Below are positions 41,993-51,375 of a stretch of DNA of 64,000 nt, in pieces (positions within the stretch are counted from its first letter, which is position 1; each line of letters starts with the position of its first letter). A program made the position numbers and the translations under genes. The DNA lies in contig JAGSHD010000002.1 in assembly GCA_023954715.1 (NCBI GenBank), positions 62,001 to 126,000 on the forward strand, read 5' to 3'. This DNA comes from Candidatus Cloacimonadota bacterium (lineage in GTDB: Bacteria > Muiribacteriota > UBA6191). Under the pieces are notes generated by a model. That model did no database searches. It was given only the letters and a program-made list of their open reading frames with translations, and had not been told where the DNA came from.

Positions 41993-43645
41993 ATGATAAA
42001 CTTAGGCCTCTTAATACTTTTTTCCCTTCTTTCTAGAGTCGAGTCGTTTTCAGCCTTTACTAAAGATTGTTTTGTACGTGATTTACATGAAAAAAATCAT
42101 ATTTTCCAATGCTACACAGGTACTAAACTCATACCTATATCTTCAAAAGAGTTCAATATTTTTATTGATACAAATTCTGAAAGAAAAATAGCTGTTAGCT
42201 CATTTTATATGGCCTATGAGCCAGTCTCAAAAAGACAGTATTTTCATTATTTGAAAAAATTTAAACAAAAAATTGATCCTGTCTTATCCAATCTAAACAA
42301 AATAACCAAAGGCCCCTATGCAGTGGGAGTTCATTTTGAAGAGGCCCAAGAGTTTTGTAAACACTATGGAATGAATATTCCTAGTGAAGCCGAGTGGTTA
42401 TCTTCCTTTCATACCAAAGAATTTACCAAAGTTGATCAAAATGAATGGTTAAGCGACTACTACAGAGAGTCCCCACACCCTAGCTATAAAGGCCTAAATC
42501 CGATCAATCAAACGCCTAATCAATATAAAGTAATCCGTAATAAAAATTTATATTTACGCTCTTTCCAACGAATCAGAAAACGAAACTCAAATACTTTATT
42601 TCGGTGCCAGGCTTCAATACAAAAGTTTCAACGCTTACAAAAAACTTATGACTACCCACAGTTCGTACCCATTGATCAATTAGAAAGCTCTCACCTAGTC
42701 CTAATAAAAACGACTCCTAGAGGCGCAAAAATATTTAAAGATAAAGATTATAATCACTACCTTGGACGAAGTCCTCTACTTGTGTTTCCTGATAAAAAAG
42801 TTGAAACCTACATTATTAATAAAAAGGGATATAAACCACAACAATTGGTATTACAAACGCCTCCAAACTATGGACAAGAGCACAAGTTAGACCTAATAGA
42901 AATTCCGCCCAATAGAAAAATAGACAATCAAAGAAAAAATGAAATGGTCTTAATCCCCGCTGGTAGAGTCAAAATTGGCTTATCTGAGTTTGATCAAATT
43001 AACATACACAACCGGATTGCCAAGCTTACAAAAAATAGAGATCTTTCAGAAGAGCAAATTCGACGTTACATAAAACATGAAACACCGGACCGTATAGTAT
43101 ATGTAAATGACTTTTACATAGATGAAACAGAGGTAAGCTATGGACAATACAAAGACTATTTAGAGCTATCTGGTGAAAAATCTCCACGCTGTGCAAAAGT
43201 TAGAAGATTATCTCATGACGAACAACCTGTTACCTGTATAACTTGGCTCGAAGCACAAAGCTTTTGCTCTTTTTACAACAAAGCGCTCCCCACAGAAATC
43301 CAATGGGAAAAGGCAAGTAAGAGAAGTAACAACCGTCCTATCACCGCTTGGATTAGGCGACCTCAAAAATCAAAGGCATTAAATGCTGATAAAAGTCGCT
43401 ATGGAGTATTTGATATGGCAGGTAATGTCATGGAGTGGACGTATGATTGGTACTCTAAAGATTTTTACCAAGAACTAAGAGTATTAAACAAGACCCCTAA
43501 CGTCATGAATAAAAGTCATAAGGTTGTTCGAGGAGCTTCGTTTGATAGCAAAAGACAAGATACGCGAATTACTAAAAGACGCCATTATCCCCCGGGACAT
43601 TTTGCTCTTGATTTAGGCTTTAGGTGTGTTGCTAAAGTTAAGTAA
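41993..43645 (+). CDS. Secreted protein with FGE-like, PEGA and FGE-like domains
   Basis: 550 residues. The N-terminal signal peptide INLGLLILFSLLSRVESFS is followed by a degenerate first FGE/SUMF1-like domain (~60-210; YMAYEPVSKRQYFHYLKKF, AEEAQEFCKHYG-like), a PEGA domain (~235-300; VLIKTTPRGAKIFKDKD) and a better-conserved FGE domain (~315-548; DFYIDETEVSYGQYKDYL, YGVFDMAGNVMEWTYDWYS, RGASFDSKRQ). The catalytic cysteines of sulfatase activators are missing near RGASF, so binding or structural use is more likely than formylglycine formation. Mature chain probably periplasmic. It overlaps the convergent aldo-keto reductase gene by 8 bp. Confidence 0.82.
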   Translation: MINLGLLILFSLLSRVESFSAFTKDCFVRDLHEKNHIFQCYTGTKLIPISSKEFNIFIDTNSERKIAVSSFYMAYEPVSKRQYFHYLKKFKQKIDPVLSNLNKITKGPYAVGVHFEEAQEFCKHYGMNIPSEAEWLSSFHTKEFTKVDQNEWLSDYYRESPHPSYKGLNPINQTPNQYKVIRNKNLYLRSFQRIRKRNSNTLFRCQASIQKFQRLQKTYDYPQFVPIDQLESSHLVLIKTTPRGAKIFKDKDYNHYLGRSPLLVFPDKKVETYIINKKGYKPQQLVLQTPPNYGQEHKLDLIEIPPNRKIDNQRKNEMVLIPAGRVKIGLSEFDQINIHNRIAKLTKNRDLSEEQIRRYIKHETPDRIVYVNDFYIDETEVSYGQYKDYLELSGEKSPRCAKVRRLSHDEQPVTCITWLEAQSFCSFYNKALPTEIQWEKASKRSNNRPITAWIRRPQKSKALNADKSRYGVFDMAGNVMEWTYDWYSKDFYQELRVLNKTPNVMNKSHKVVRGASFDSKRQDTRITKRRHYPPGHFALDLGFRCVAKVK

Positions 43646-45185
43646 GTGAATCTCTTATTTCTTTTAATAACTCCACACTACTTGAAACCTGATCTTCTAT
43701 CAAAATACTGGTAGAGTCTTTAACCCACTTGAGATCCCTCATCCCATTTAACACAACCGGTTTACCAGGCAAACTAGCCAAGATATTCAAAGACACCTGG
43801 GAAAACGGTATGGAGTCATCAAGAGATAAACACTTTTTAATAGGGTCCAAGTTATACTGTACATGAAACTGATTATTACGCTGTATAATAAGCTTTTCTA
43901 AAGCATCAAATGATTTTAAATAGTCATTGGTAAATTGAGATAAGTCAAAATGTTCATCCCCTTCAAAAAACTTATGAAAACAATCCAGTGATGTGGAAAT
44001 ATATGGCCATAACCAAGTCTGTACCATTTGAAAGTACTCTTCGTTATCTCGACACTTTTCAACAAAATCAGGTAGCGACTTTACAACTTCAAAAAAGCCT
44101 GTTCGTCTAGCTGCTTCACGCATTTTTCCAATCACTTTTTTATGATTATCAAAATAGACTTGAGCACTATTTTCTAGATCATCGATTTTTTTGAATGCTT
44201 GCTCAATTTCATAGGAGTATTTTAAATCAGGATTATAATCCCCTTGAGCCAAACGAATCAATCGCCCTTCATGAAAGGCATTCAAAGGTCGGTTAAATAG
44301 TACGTCCAATTTTAGCGTGTTAGCTAACTCAATAGTAGTATACTCTTGGCCTTGATAAACATTATTTTTATCAATAGCACCCTTACTTTCAAACAAGTTA
44401 CAAGGAAACTGAATCACTTGAAAATTATGTTTATCATTAGAGTACAACTCTTGAGCACACTCTAAAGCAATCTCATTTAATTTGGACAAACTTACGCGGT
44501 CGTACCTAGTTTCATCCAAACAAAGTGTATTGGAACTTACTCCATAATATTTAATCTTTTTTGCCTGAACCTGGCTTTCTAAAAATAAAAAAGACTTTTT
44601 AACCCTTGCATAAAAAACTTCTTGTGCTGCCTTTTGCTCAATCCCCTGTTTTTGGCAATCTTGTAAAAAATACTCTGGATTATGTAATAACATAACATCT
44701 AAAGCATCTATATTCATTCGCTTTAAACTCTGTTCCATTTGCATCAATAAAATATCAGGATGAACGCTATGCCAACAGTTTTCAGAGAGCTTAACCGCTT
44801 CAAACTTGGCTTGCTCCTCTAAATCTAATTTTAAAATTTGCTCTAATAGTGCCCCCTGAATATAACCAGATTTAGTTACTATAATAAATGAGTCTCTGGA
44901 GTCTTCTTTACTCATTTTATCTAAAACTTTTGAAATTAGCTCTTCTGAACCACCATAGCCATAATTAGAGGATGTATCGATTAAATTAACCCCAGATTGT
45001 AAGGCAACGACCATAGAAGTTTCATGCTCTGGTGAGTCCACATGGACTCGATAAGTCCCAAAACCAAGCTGTGTAGTCATGACCTCTGAGCGTAGTATTG
45101 AACGAGTTCTGTGAGAACGAACTACTCCCCTTGTTTCAAATTTTTGAATCAATTCTTTGGTCGATAATATATTTGCAAATTTCAT
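43638..45185 (-). CDS. Aldo/keto reductase with long C-terminal extension
   Basis: 515 residues; typical AKRs have about 320. The barrel starts near residue 38 (LGFGTYRVHV; VNLIDTSSNYGYGGSEELIS with catalytic Asp and Tyr), followed by VTKSGYIQG (Lys), IDALDVMLLHNPEYF (His) and KIKYYGVSSNT. VIQFPCNLFESKG and LDVLFNRPLNAF fit the later barrel strands. Then come ~130 extra, mostly helical residues before a final SQVSLNILASLPGKPVVLNGM that looks like the usual AKR cofactor end. The insert is unexplained. NADPH-dependent carbonyl reduction is likely; substrate unknown. SD AGGA. Confidence 0.85.
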   Translation of the reverse strand: MKFANILSTKELIQKFETRGVVRSHRTRSILRSEVMTTQLGFGTYRVHVDSPEHETSMVVALQSGVNLIDTSSNYGYGGSEELISKVLDKMSKEDSRDSFIIVTKSGYIQGALLEQILKLDLEEQAKFEAVKLSENCWHSVHPDILLMQMEQSLKRMNIDALDVMLLHNPEYFLQDCQKQGIEQKAAQEVFYARVKKSFLFLESQVQAKKIKYYGVSSNTLCLDETRYDRVSLSKLNEIALECAQELYSNDKHNFQVIQFPCNLFESKGAIDKNNVYQGQEYTTIELANTLKLDVLFNRPLNAFHEGRLIRLAQGDYNPDLKYSYEIEQAFKKIDDLENSAQVYFDNHKKVIGKMREAARRTGFFEVVKSLPDFVEKCRDNEEYFQMVQTWLWPYISTSLDCFHKFFEGDEHFDLSQFTNDYLKSFDALEKLIIQRNNQFHVQYNLDPIKKCLSLDDSIPFSQVSLNILASLPGKPVVLNGMRDLKWVKDSTSILIEDQVSSSVELLKEIRDSLT

Positions 45186-45198
45186 TTTATCCTAAGTT

Positions 45199-45558
45199 TC
45201 AACTATCAAAGTGAGTAAAGACCACTTTTTGCTCACTAGATTTTATTACCTTAAACAGTGTTTCAAACAAATCTCTAAACTCCAAAGTTTCATCACTAAT
45301 GATCCATTCTATTTGGTCGTCATAAATCTTTAGCTGAAAACCTAAATCACTCAACGCAATATGAGATTGTTTCATCTGTAAATCAATCATACCCGAAATA
45401 ACTTGAAAGTAATAAGCTATCTCATTTTCTCTCAATAGCTTTTTATCTTCATTTTTATCTTGAAAATATAACTCATGACTTTTTCTCATCTTAGGGCCAA
45501 TCACTTGCCCCATCCAATGCTTTAAAAAGACTGATGATTCGATTGTTTGTAAGTTCAT
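45199..45558 (-). CDS. Small hypothetical protein upstream of the aldo/keto reductase
   Basis: 119 residues, soluble. A helical N-terminus (SVFLKHWMGQVIGPKMRKSHEL) and two strands (GFQLKIYDDQIEWIISDETLEF). Family not recognised. It ends 13 nt before the aldo/keto reductase start and is probably in its operon. Confidence 0.65.
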   Translation of the reverse strand: MNLQTIESSVFLKHWMGQVIGPKMRKSHELYFQDKNEDKKLLRENEIAYYFQVISGMIDLQMKQSHIALSDLGFQLKIYDDQIEWIISDETLEFRDLFETLFKVIKSSEQKVVFTHFDS

Positions 45559-45684
45559 ATCTATTATTAAAAGTTATCTGAATACATCTGAACTATACTG
45601 TTTCGCTTTTACTTTGTCGCATAATGATTCATTTATAAACAGTTTCCGAATTTAATAGAAGCTCCATTAAAACAATCTTAAAGT

Positions 45685-45712
45685 TTGAAATTAAACAAGA
45701 TTTTAATATATA
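45685..45712 (+). promoter_or_regulatory. Promoter of the 45743 membrane protein
   Basis: TTGAAA (45685-45690), 16 nt, TATATA (45707-45712), 31 nt before the start codon. Confidence 0.45.
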
Positions 45713-45742
45713 TTGGATCCATAACAAGATGAAAGCCTAAGG

Positions 45743-47605
45743 ATGATTATCGAAAAATACAATTCAAAACAAACTTCAATCTTTGTTTGTCTAACCTTAA
45801 TCTTACTTCATATTATTTGGATCTACATGGTGGAGCCCTATCCTGAAAAAGACTCTATTTTTCCATTTTACTTTCCATTTTTAAATTATTTATATGCAAG
45901 TATTTTCATTGGTAATGATTACTTTTTTCTACTGGAGAACCTTAATTCTAGTAATTATCCCATAGGAGTTTACTTTTTTGCATATTTAATCTCTAGCCTG
46001 TCTTTGCAGTCCATATTTTTAAAGTTTCCTTATCTCTTATCGATTTTCATCATCATTACAATATGTCTAGTCCCATTTTTTAGCAAACATAAATACAAAT
46101 ATCTAATCCCCCTAATTCTCTATTTTAATCCTTTAGTTACCCTATGCATTCGTAGCTTTTCTCCACATTCATTTATTGTACTTTTTGGAATTATTTCTTT
46201 TCTAAGTTTTCGTTCATGTATATACAAAGTCAAACCATCCAAAGTTATTATTTTTATGTTGAGCTCAGTTTTAGCCATATCTATTAAACATCTTGGACTT
46301 CTCTATTTTATTTGTCTTGGATTTTCTTTTGCAACTTGGTCTATTATCAGAAAACATCTTAACTACCAATTGATTGCTGCTTATCTTTGTTCATTGGTCA
46401 TTGGTTTATCTTTTTATCCCATTAACAATAGTTTAATTTACTTAAAAAATGCCATTGCGCATAATAACTCTATTAACACGAATCAATTCTTATTCATTAC
46501 AGCTATTATAGTCATTTTTTTTACTTGTGTTTTTTATGTGACCAATTACAAAACAAGTGATAAAGTAGTACTACCTAAGCTATTCAGCTACTTTATACTA
46601 CCTATACTTCTATCCACTATCATCTGTTTTTTTGTTGTACAGCCTCGTTACAGCCCTTCGAATCTTTGCATTGCTATAATATTAATAAATAGTCTTATCA
46701 TAAGTGCTTTCTCATATTTTTTCACTTTATCTAAGCTACGAGGTTTTACCTATATATTCATCGCCATATCTCTAGTCGTAGCTAGTCTCTTATACTTTTC
46801 TCACATAGGAAAAAGTTTTTATATTTTTGCCATACCGTTAATACTCTGTTTTCATCAAAGCTTTTGCGAGTCCAAAAATATAAAAGCCTTTATTTTCATA
46901 ATTCTTGGAGAAATTATTTTTAGCAACTTTTTTCCTTCATTACAATATCTGAATAAAAAGTCATCTTACTTAGGAGACCAGGTCTATACTTCTTTATTCA
47001 ACACAACTTACATAAACTACCTATCATGGCAATCTTGTAAAATACCTAAGATACGAAAAGAAATTGAGCACACCATTTCTGCTTATGACTTTCCTATTCA
47101 TCAAAATAAAATAATTTTTATCAATCTCCACCAACATACTCAAGTTAGTTTATATTTACCTTACAACTTACAAGCTCCCCATCCTACTTTTGCTAAACTT
47201 GAAGATAGCCTAGCTAGTGACCTAAGTGCTTTAAAAAATCAAACTATTGATAACCCCATTCAAATATTTTCACAAATGCAGACTTCTCATGAATTTCCTT
47301 TGATCATCGAAGCTTTAAAACCTTTCACACAAAGTGATCATAGAGTTAGTGATTCTTTGGTAGAAGTTCTTATTAATAATGAAAAGTCCCTGAACGAGTT
47401 TGCCCAAGTGTTTGCTCTTGAATATTTTCAACGTATCAAAACTAGCCATCAATTAAACAAGCTCTATCATCAATACAAGGTTCCCAAAATAGATCCTAGC
47501 TTTAATATCTATATTAAAAAATCAATCCCATTAAAAAATGAAAACAAAGTTGTTAATTTTGAATTAAATGAATTGATTGATACTTATCAAGGCTCCAAAA
47601 AATAG
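45743..47605 (+). CDS. Polytopic membrane protein, glycosyltransferase-like
   Basis: 620 residues. About eleven hydrophobic helices fill residues ~10-400 (IFVCLTLILLHIIWIYMV; FLLSIFIIITICLVPFF-like; YFILPILLSTIICFFVV), and a soluble ~220-residue C-terminal domain follows. A loop after helix 1 with EPYPEKDSIFPF recalls the acidic first loop of GT-C lipid-linked sugar transferases (PMT/ArnT type), but no family signature is certain. Probably inner membrane with a periplasmic C-terminal domain. The SD (AAGG) abuts the ATG unusually closely. Confidence 0.65.
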   Translation: MIIEKYNSKQTSIFVCLTLILLHIIWIYMVEPYPEKDSIFPFYFPFLNYLYASIFIGNDYFFLLENLNSSNYPIGVYFFAYLISSLSLQSIFLKFPYLLSIFIIITICLVPFFSKHKYKYLIPLILYFNPLVTLCIRSFSPHSFIVLFGIISFLSFRSCIYKVKPSKVIIFMLSSVLAISIKHLGLLYFICLGFSFATWSIIRKHLNYQLIAAYLCSLVIGLSFYPINNSLIYLKNAIAHNNSINTNQFLFITAIIVIFFTCVFYVTNYKTSDKVVLPKLFSYFILPILLSTIICFFVVQPRYSPSNLCIAIILINSLIISAFSYFFTLSKLRGFTYIFIAISLVVASLLYFSHIGKSFYIFAIPLILCFHQSFCESKNIKAFIFIILGEIIFSNFFPSLQYLNKKSSYLGDQVYTSLFNTTYINYLSWQSCKIPKIRKEIEHTISAYDFPIHQNKIIFINLHQHTQVSLYLPYNLQAPHPTFAKLEDSLASDLSALKNQTIDNPIQIFSQMQTSHEFPLIIEALKPFTQSDHRVSDSLVEVLINNEKSLNEFAQVFALEYFQRIKTSHQLNKLYHQYKVPKIDPSFNIYIKKSIPLKNENKVVNFELNELIDTYQGSKK

Positions 47606-47743
47606 TAATTTTGTCATAAGCTGAAATATAAAATTAGCTATACACAGATAAAAAAGCCCTTAAATCACTACAATTTATCTCCCCTTGCTTATGGCATTCG
47701 CTTATATGAACTCTATATATCAATGGATGAGTATGTAGCTCCG

Positions 47744-47772
47744 AAAAGTAGGCGTATAGCCTATACTTTTTT
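47744..47772 (+). terminator. Possible terminator between the 45743 and 47809 genes
   Basis: AAAAGTA-GGC pairs with GCC-TA-TACTTTT (two-base bulge), loop GTATA, then six T. It lies only 36 nt before the next start codon, so an attenuator role is also possible. Confidence 0.45.
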
Positions 47773-47808
47773 GATAGGGTCAATGTAACTTAAAGATTAT
47801 TTTTTATT

Positions 47809-49185
47809 ATGGTCATTCGATTTTTTTTATTATTATTTGTATTAAGTTTTCACAGTCCTGATGCTGCCAACTTAAAACGTAAAAAGTCAAAGCGTCGTCC
47901 AAAGGCTGTAAAACAAAGAGTGAAGTCTGTACAAAAAAAACGTCTTCAACTACCGAGTAAAAATAAACTTCCATCACAAAAGAAAAACCCTACATTTGAT
48001 TTAATTAGTGCTAAAGATAAAAAGAGTACTTCTAGTGTTGTTGAGATAGATAAAAACTTAAAAATTAAGTTTCCTACAATGAAAAAAGTAGAAAAGGCAC
48101 GACGATTTATTTATAGTCCTTACACTCAACAGTTCATCCACACACAAGTTCGATTTTTTCATGTTACTTTAGCTGAAATTGAAAGTGATCTTTTAGAGCT
48201 AGACTTCAAAAAAAATCGTTTTGTAAAAGATATTCGACTCTTAACTCAAACCCTTCATTTATATAATTTATTTACTGAACACAATGTTTTTCACATGAGA
48301 AAAACTGCACTTGAGCCCATTAGGCATTTAAAAGATAAAATTGTGCACTCCATTTTGTTAGAGGTCTTAAATCAACCCGATAAAAAACTCAATGAGATAA
48401 AAAGCTACCTCCTAAGTAAAGATGCTGAAATTTTATTTGCTTTGTCTCCATTATTTGCAAAACTAGTGCATCATATCAATCCAAAAGTGCTTAAAAGCAA
48501 TAAGAGTTATGAATGGTTTCAAACAAAAGCAGAAGCCTTAGAGAGCCCAGAGTTACAGTGGACCTATTATCATTACCTAAATAAAAATCCTCAATTGATT
48601 GTAGATCAGTTTAAAAGATACCTTAAAATTCTATACCATGAAAATATTCTAGCTTATTTGCCAATGAGCTCTAAAACTTACTTAGATCAAGCCAGAAGTT
48701 TAGCCGAACGCTTTTACCTTTTGAATCCGGAGCATTCTGTAAAAAGAGAAATTCAACTTCACTTAGAGTTTTATGCCCTACAATTTGAAGACTTCGAATC
48801 ATTTGTGGATGTATATGAACAACTCATAAAAGTCTATCCAAAATTGCCCGGTGCATCGGAGTTTTTTAAGAAAAACCCAAAGAAAGCTCAGATATTTTTT
48901 CACTTTTTTGATCAACTAAACAATTATGCACAAAGAAACTACGAACGAGGAAAGTACGCTTGCCAAGTGGCACTACCAATAAACACAGAAGCTTGTGACA
49001 GTCATTGGACAGAAGCGACTCGCATTTACAAATATGTTGCCAAACACACACCTTTCTCTTTGTTTGCAAAAGAGGCTATTGATCGTCTTAGCCATATTGA
49101 AAAAAATAGAGCCATTGATAAACAATTTATCACTAAAAGTGAGCTTTACTCTTACATTGATAATGTATTAAGACCTTTATTGTAA
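47809..49185 (+). CDS. Secreted helical-repeat protein
   Basis: 458 residues, unknown family. The signal peptide (IRFFLLLFVLSFHSPDAA) is followed by a very basic linker of ~45 residues (LKRKKSKRRPKAVKQRVKSV and on), which might bind an acidic polymer such as cell-wall or nucleic-acid material. The remaining ~350 residues are alpha-helical repeats of TPR/HEAT character (LYHENILAYLPMSSKTYLDQ; YEQLIKVYPKLPGASEFF). Weak SD. Confidence 0.7.
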   Translation: MVIRFFLLLFVLSFHSPDAANLKRKKSKRRPKAVKQRVKSVQKKRLQLPSKNKLPSQKKNPTFDLISAKDKKSTSSVVEIDKNLKIKFPTMKKVEKARRFIYSPYTQQFIHTQVRFFHVTLAEIESDLLELDFKKNRFVKDIRLLTQTLHLYNLFTEHNVFHMRKTALEPIRHLKDKIVHSILLEVLNQPDKKLNEIKSYLLSKDAEILFALSPLFAKLVHHINPKVLKSNKSYEWFQTKAEALESPELQWTYYHYLNKNPQLIVDQFKRYLKILYHENILAYLPMSSKTYLDQARSLAERFYLLNPEHSVKREIQLHLEFYALQFEDFESFVDVYEQLIKVYPKLPGASEFFKKNPKKAQIFFHFFDQLNNYAQRNYERGKYACQVALPINTEACDSHWTEATRIYKYVAKHTPFSLFAKEAIDRLSHIEKNRAIDKQFITKSELYSYIDNVLRPLL

Positions 49186-49222
49186 ACTTCTAATTTCTTG
49201 CTGTTTGTTTCTGATCCCATAA

Positions 49223-49251
49223 CAGACAAACTCAAAGGTATTTTGTATAAT
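49223..49251 (+). promoter_or_regulatory. Promoter of the 76-residue membrane protein gene
   Basis: CAGACA (49223-49228), 17 nt, perfect TATAAT (49246-49251) preceded by TTG. Confidence 0.5.
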
Positions 49252-49288
49252 AGCAATTCATCCAAAAAAAGTTAAAAGCAAGGATCTC

Positions 49289-49519
49289 ATGGAAGCCGAC
49301 AAAGTTATTATAGCCCGATATATTTTTAGTGCATTTTTCTTTATACAAGGACTGTTTGGTACCTTAGGTTATATAACCAAAAATACAAAAGGTTTTCGAC
49401 AGCTTTTAGCTTATCAAGCTACTTACGGCATGAAAATCGGTACAGCAATACACTTTTGTAAAGTCTCTGTTTTACCTTTATTACTGAGCTTTCTAGTTGT
49501 CTTCCCGCCAAAATTTTAA
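49289..49519 (+). CDS. Small membrane protein
   Basis: 76 residues, with two hydrophobic segments (YIFSAFFFIQGLFGTLGYI at ~11-29 and VSVLPLLLSFLVVF at ~59-72) around a basic loop (KNTKGFRQLL). SD AAGGA is 7 nt before the ATG and a good promoter precedes it, so it is a real gene. No family recognised. Confidence 0.7.
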   Translation: MEADKVIIARYIFSAFFFIQGLFGTLGYITKNTKGFRQLLAYQATYGMKIGTAIHFCKVSVLPLLLSFLVVFPPKF

Positions 49520-49522
49520 GAG

Positions 49523-49684
49523 TTACTCATCTTTAGATTTCTTATCAAAATAATCTTCGATGTGCTCTAGGAGTTGTTCTCTTAACTCTTTAGGAAGAAT
49601 AGGAAAACTATCTAACAGATCTTGATCTATTTTTTTTGACTCTTTCTTCGAGTTTTTGAAAGATTTTTTCTTCGAGGATTTCAT
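49523..49684 (-). CDS. Small ORF overlapping the 3' end of gshB
   Basis: 53 residues in the +1 frame relative to gshB, sharing 77 bp with it. MKSSKKKSFKN is very basic at the start, followed by a coherent acidic/amphipathic tail, DLLDSFPILPKELREQLLEH and DYFDKKSKDE. The tail outside gshB looks like real coding sequence. Two readings are possible: a separate coupled gene, or a GshB tail reached by slippage at an eight-A run on the coding strand (49630-49637). No strong SD is seen before its ATG. Confidence 0.5.
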   Translation of the reverse strand: MKSSKKKSFKNSKKESKKIDQDLLDSFPILPKELREQLLEHIEDYFDKKSKDE

Positions 49685-50570
49685 TGCTTAACTTATTATA
49701 TTGTTGCACACCAGTAGGAGATGTAACATTCACTTCAATTAATTTTGAACCGATTAAATCAATTCCTACAAAAAATAAATCATCTTTTTTAAAGATTTCT
49801 GATAGCTCTTGTGCTAACTCTAGCTCTTCATCTGCAAGAGTTGCTAACTCAACTTTTGCTCCAAGCCCCATAGCACAACGAAACTCTCCGTCTTGAGGAA
49901 TCCTTTTGATTCCACCCACGACCTCACCTTCTAAAAAGAATATGCGCTTATCGCCCTGATACACTGTATCTAAAAACTCTTGTACGATGACATAGTTGTC
50001 TTGCTCTAGACCTTGCTCTAGTAAAGGACGTAGATTTGGATCATCTTTGTCTACTAGATACACTCCACTGGAGCCACAATCGTTTACTGGTTTGATAATA
50101 CACTTACCATCTTGAGATTTAATAAAGTCTAAAGCTACATCGTAACTAGCTGTTATCCTAGTTTTAGGGCCATATTTTGCAAAACGAGTCCCATATATTT
50201 TTTCATTGGCTTTTAATAGAGATACCGATGGATTAATAACAAATACATCACTTTGATCCTCTAATACAGACAAGATTTGTAACATATTGTTATAAGCATC
50301 ATTTACTGGCGGATCTTTTCTGATAAAAATTGCATCCAAAAAGGATATATCTTTATTTTCAGAGGATACAATCTTATAAAAGGGCTCTTGGCTTAAGTCA
50401 ATTGTAACTTGTTGAATATTGGCTCGTACTTCGGTCTCAATATATAAATCATTAGCGGTAAACACATAAACTTCATGTCCATTGCGACTAGCAAAGTCCA
50501 TAAATGATAAACTTGTATCTTTTTTAGGGTTTAACGAAGCTAAGGGGTCGATTAAAAATGCTATTTTCAT
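49608..50570 (-). CDS. gshB: Glutathione synthetase
   Basis: 320 residues. ATP-grasp ligase joining gamma-glutamylcysteine to glycine. KIAFLIDPLASLNPKKDTS and FIRKDPPVNDAY are the diagnostic GshB N-terminal motifs. GKCIIKPVNDCGSSGVYLV, YVIVQEFLD, EVVGGIKRIPQDGEFRCAMGLG and FVGIDLIGSKLIEVNVTSPTG give the ATP-grasp and GSH-binding parts. Length as in E. coli (316). The start is ATG at 50570, with GGAG 6 nt before. It lies downstream of a TPR-like gene; gshA is far away at 13.4 kb. Confidence 0.95.
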   Translation of the reverse strand: MKIAFLIDPLASLNPKKDTSLSFMDFASRNGHEVYVFTANDLYIETEVRANIQQVTIDLSQEPFYKIVSSENKDISFLDAIFIRKDPPVNDAYNNMLQILSVLEDQSDVFVINPSVSLLKANEKIYGTRFAKYGPKTRITASYDVALDFIKSQDGKCIIKPVNDCGSSGVYLVDKDDPNLRPLLEQGLEQDNYVIVQEFLDTVYQGDKRIFFLEGEVVGGIKRIPQDGEFRCAMGLGAKVELATLADEELELAQELSEIFKKDDLFFVGIDLIGSKLIEVNVTSPTGVQQYNKLSNEILEEKIFQKLEERVKKNRSRSVR

Positions 50571-50591
50571 TTTAAACTCCAACTAAAAGCC

Positions 50592-51245
50592 TTACTTTTC
50601 TATGCCAAGAACGTAGTTTCTGAGTCTCTCTAAAAAGCCGCCCTGATTGGCTTGTATATCACTACGCTTTTCAACTCGAAACTCACCTGATACCACTTGA
50701 TATTCACCACTATCCAAAAGATTCAAAAAACCTAAAACTCTCTCGTCTAAGACGTTTAATTCACGCTTTCTAGTGATGGTTTTTCTACAATACTCTAAGT
50801 CTCCTTCTAAGAACTTAAAAGCTAGTCTACTTTTTATTGTAGCATTTTCAATTTTTTCTTTGAGGTCTAAACCATCTTCATGGTTCGGTTTTTTTTCTAG
50901 AAGCTTGGCAACTTTATCTTTTGCCTTTGTTAAATAACTCACATCATAAGCCATAAAATCGGACTCCATGAGTTGTCCGCCACCAATATGAAAGTCCTCT
51001 ACTATACTTCGCATTAAATATGACTCATTGTCTTGCTCTATAGCACAACATTGGTCAAATCGATCCGATGCTTTTAAGTGCTCTCCAATACTTGAATAAT
51101 AGATACCTACATTATACAAGACTTGAGGATCTCCATTCGCGTGTTCGTCTAGCTGTTCGAAAAACTCTAGTGCTTCTATTTTTTGACCAGCTTCTACTAG
51201 TCCAATTGCTTTTACTAACGTCTTTTCAATTTCTTTAGAGTTCAT
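50592..51245 (-). CDS. TPR-like protein upstream of gshB
   Basis: 217 residues from the ATG at 51245 (SD AGGTGA, 5 nt). Two tetratricopeptide-like repeats at ~10-80 (VEAGQKIEALEFFEQLDEHA; LYNVGIYYSSIGEHLKASDR), then a helical region with a Cys pair (FDQCCAIEQDN) and a C-terminal LERLRNYVLGIEK. Soluble. Its stop is 21 nt from gshB, so they are probably cotranscribed; no functional link is known. Confidence 0.7.
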   Translation of the reverse strand: MNSKEIEKTLVKAIGLVEAGQKIEALEFFEQLDEHANGDPQVLYNVGIYYSSIGEHLKASDRFDQCCAIEQDNESYLMRSIVEDFHIGGGQLMESDFMAYDVSYLTKAKDKVAKLLEKKPNHEDGLDLKEKIENATIKSRLAFKFLEGDLEYCRKTITRKRELNVLDERVLGFLNLLDSGEYQVVSGEFRVEKRSDIQANQGGFLERLRNYVLGIEK

Positions 51246-51375
51246 GTTTTCACCTGATATAAGCAATGCTCGGTTTTGAAAGAATCTGTAGACCAATTGT
51301 GGCTTTCTTTCATTACAGTCTAAAGTAGATTATTAGATACCTTAAACCGTGGCAAGTGTATCACATATCAATTTA

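Noticed and set aside
41993-43645. Sulfatase-maturing formylglycine-generating enzyme
   Set aside because: The active-site cysteines are absent and no sulfatase gene is nearby.
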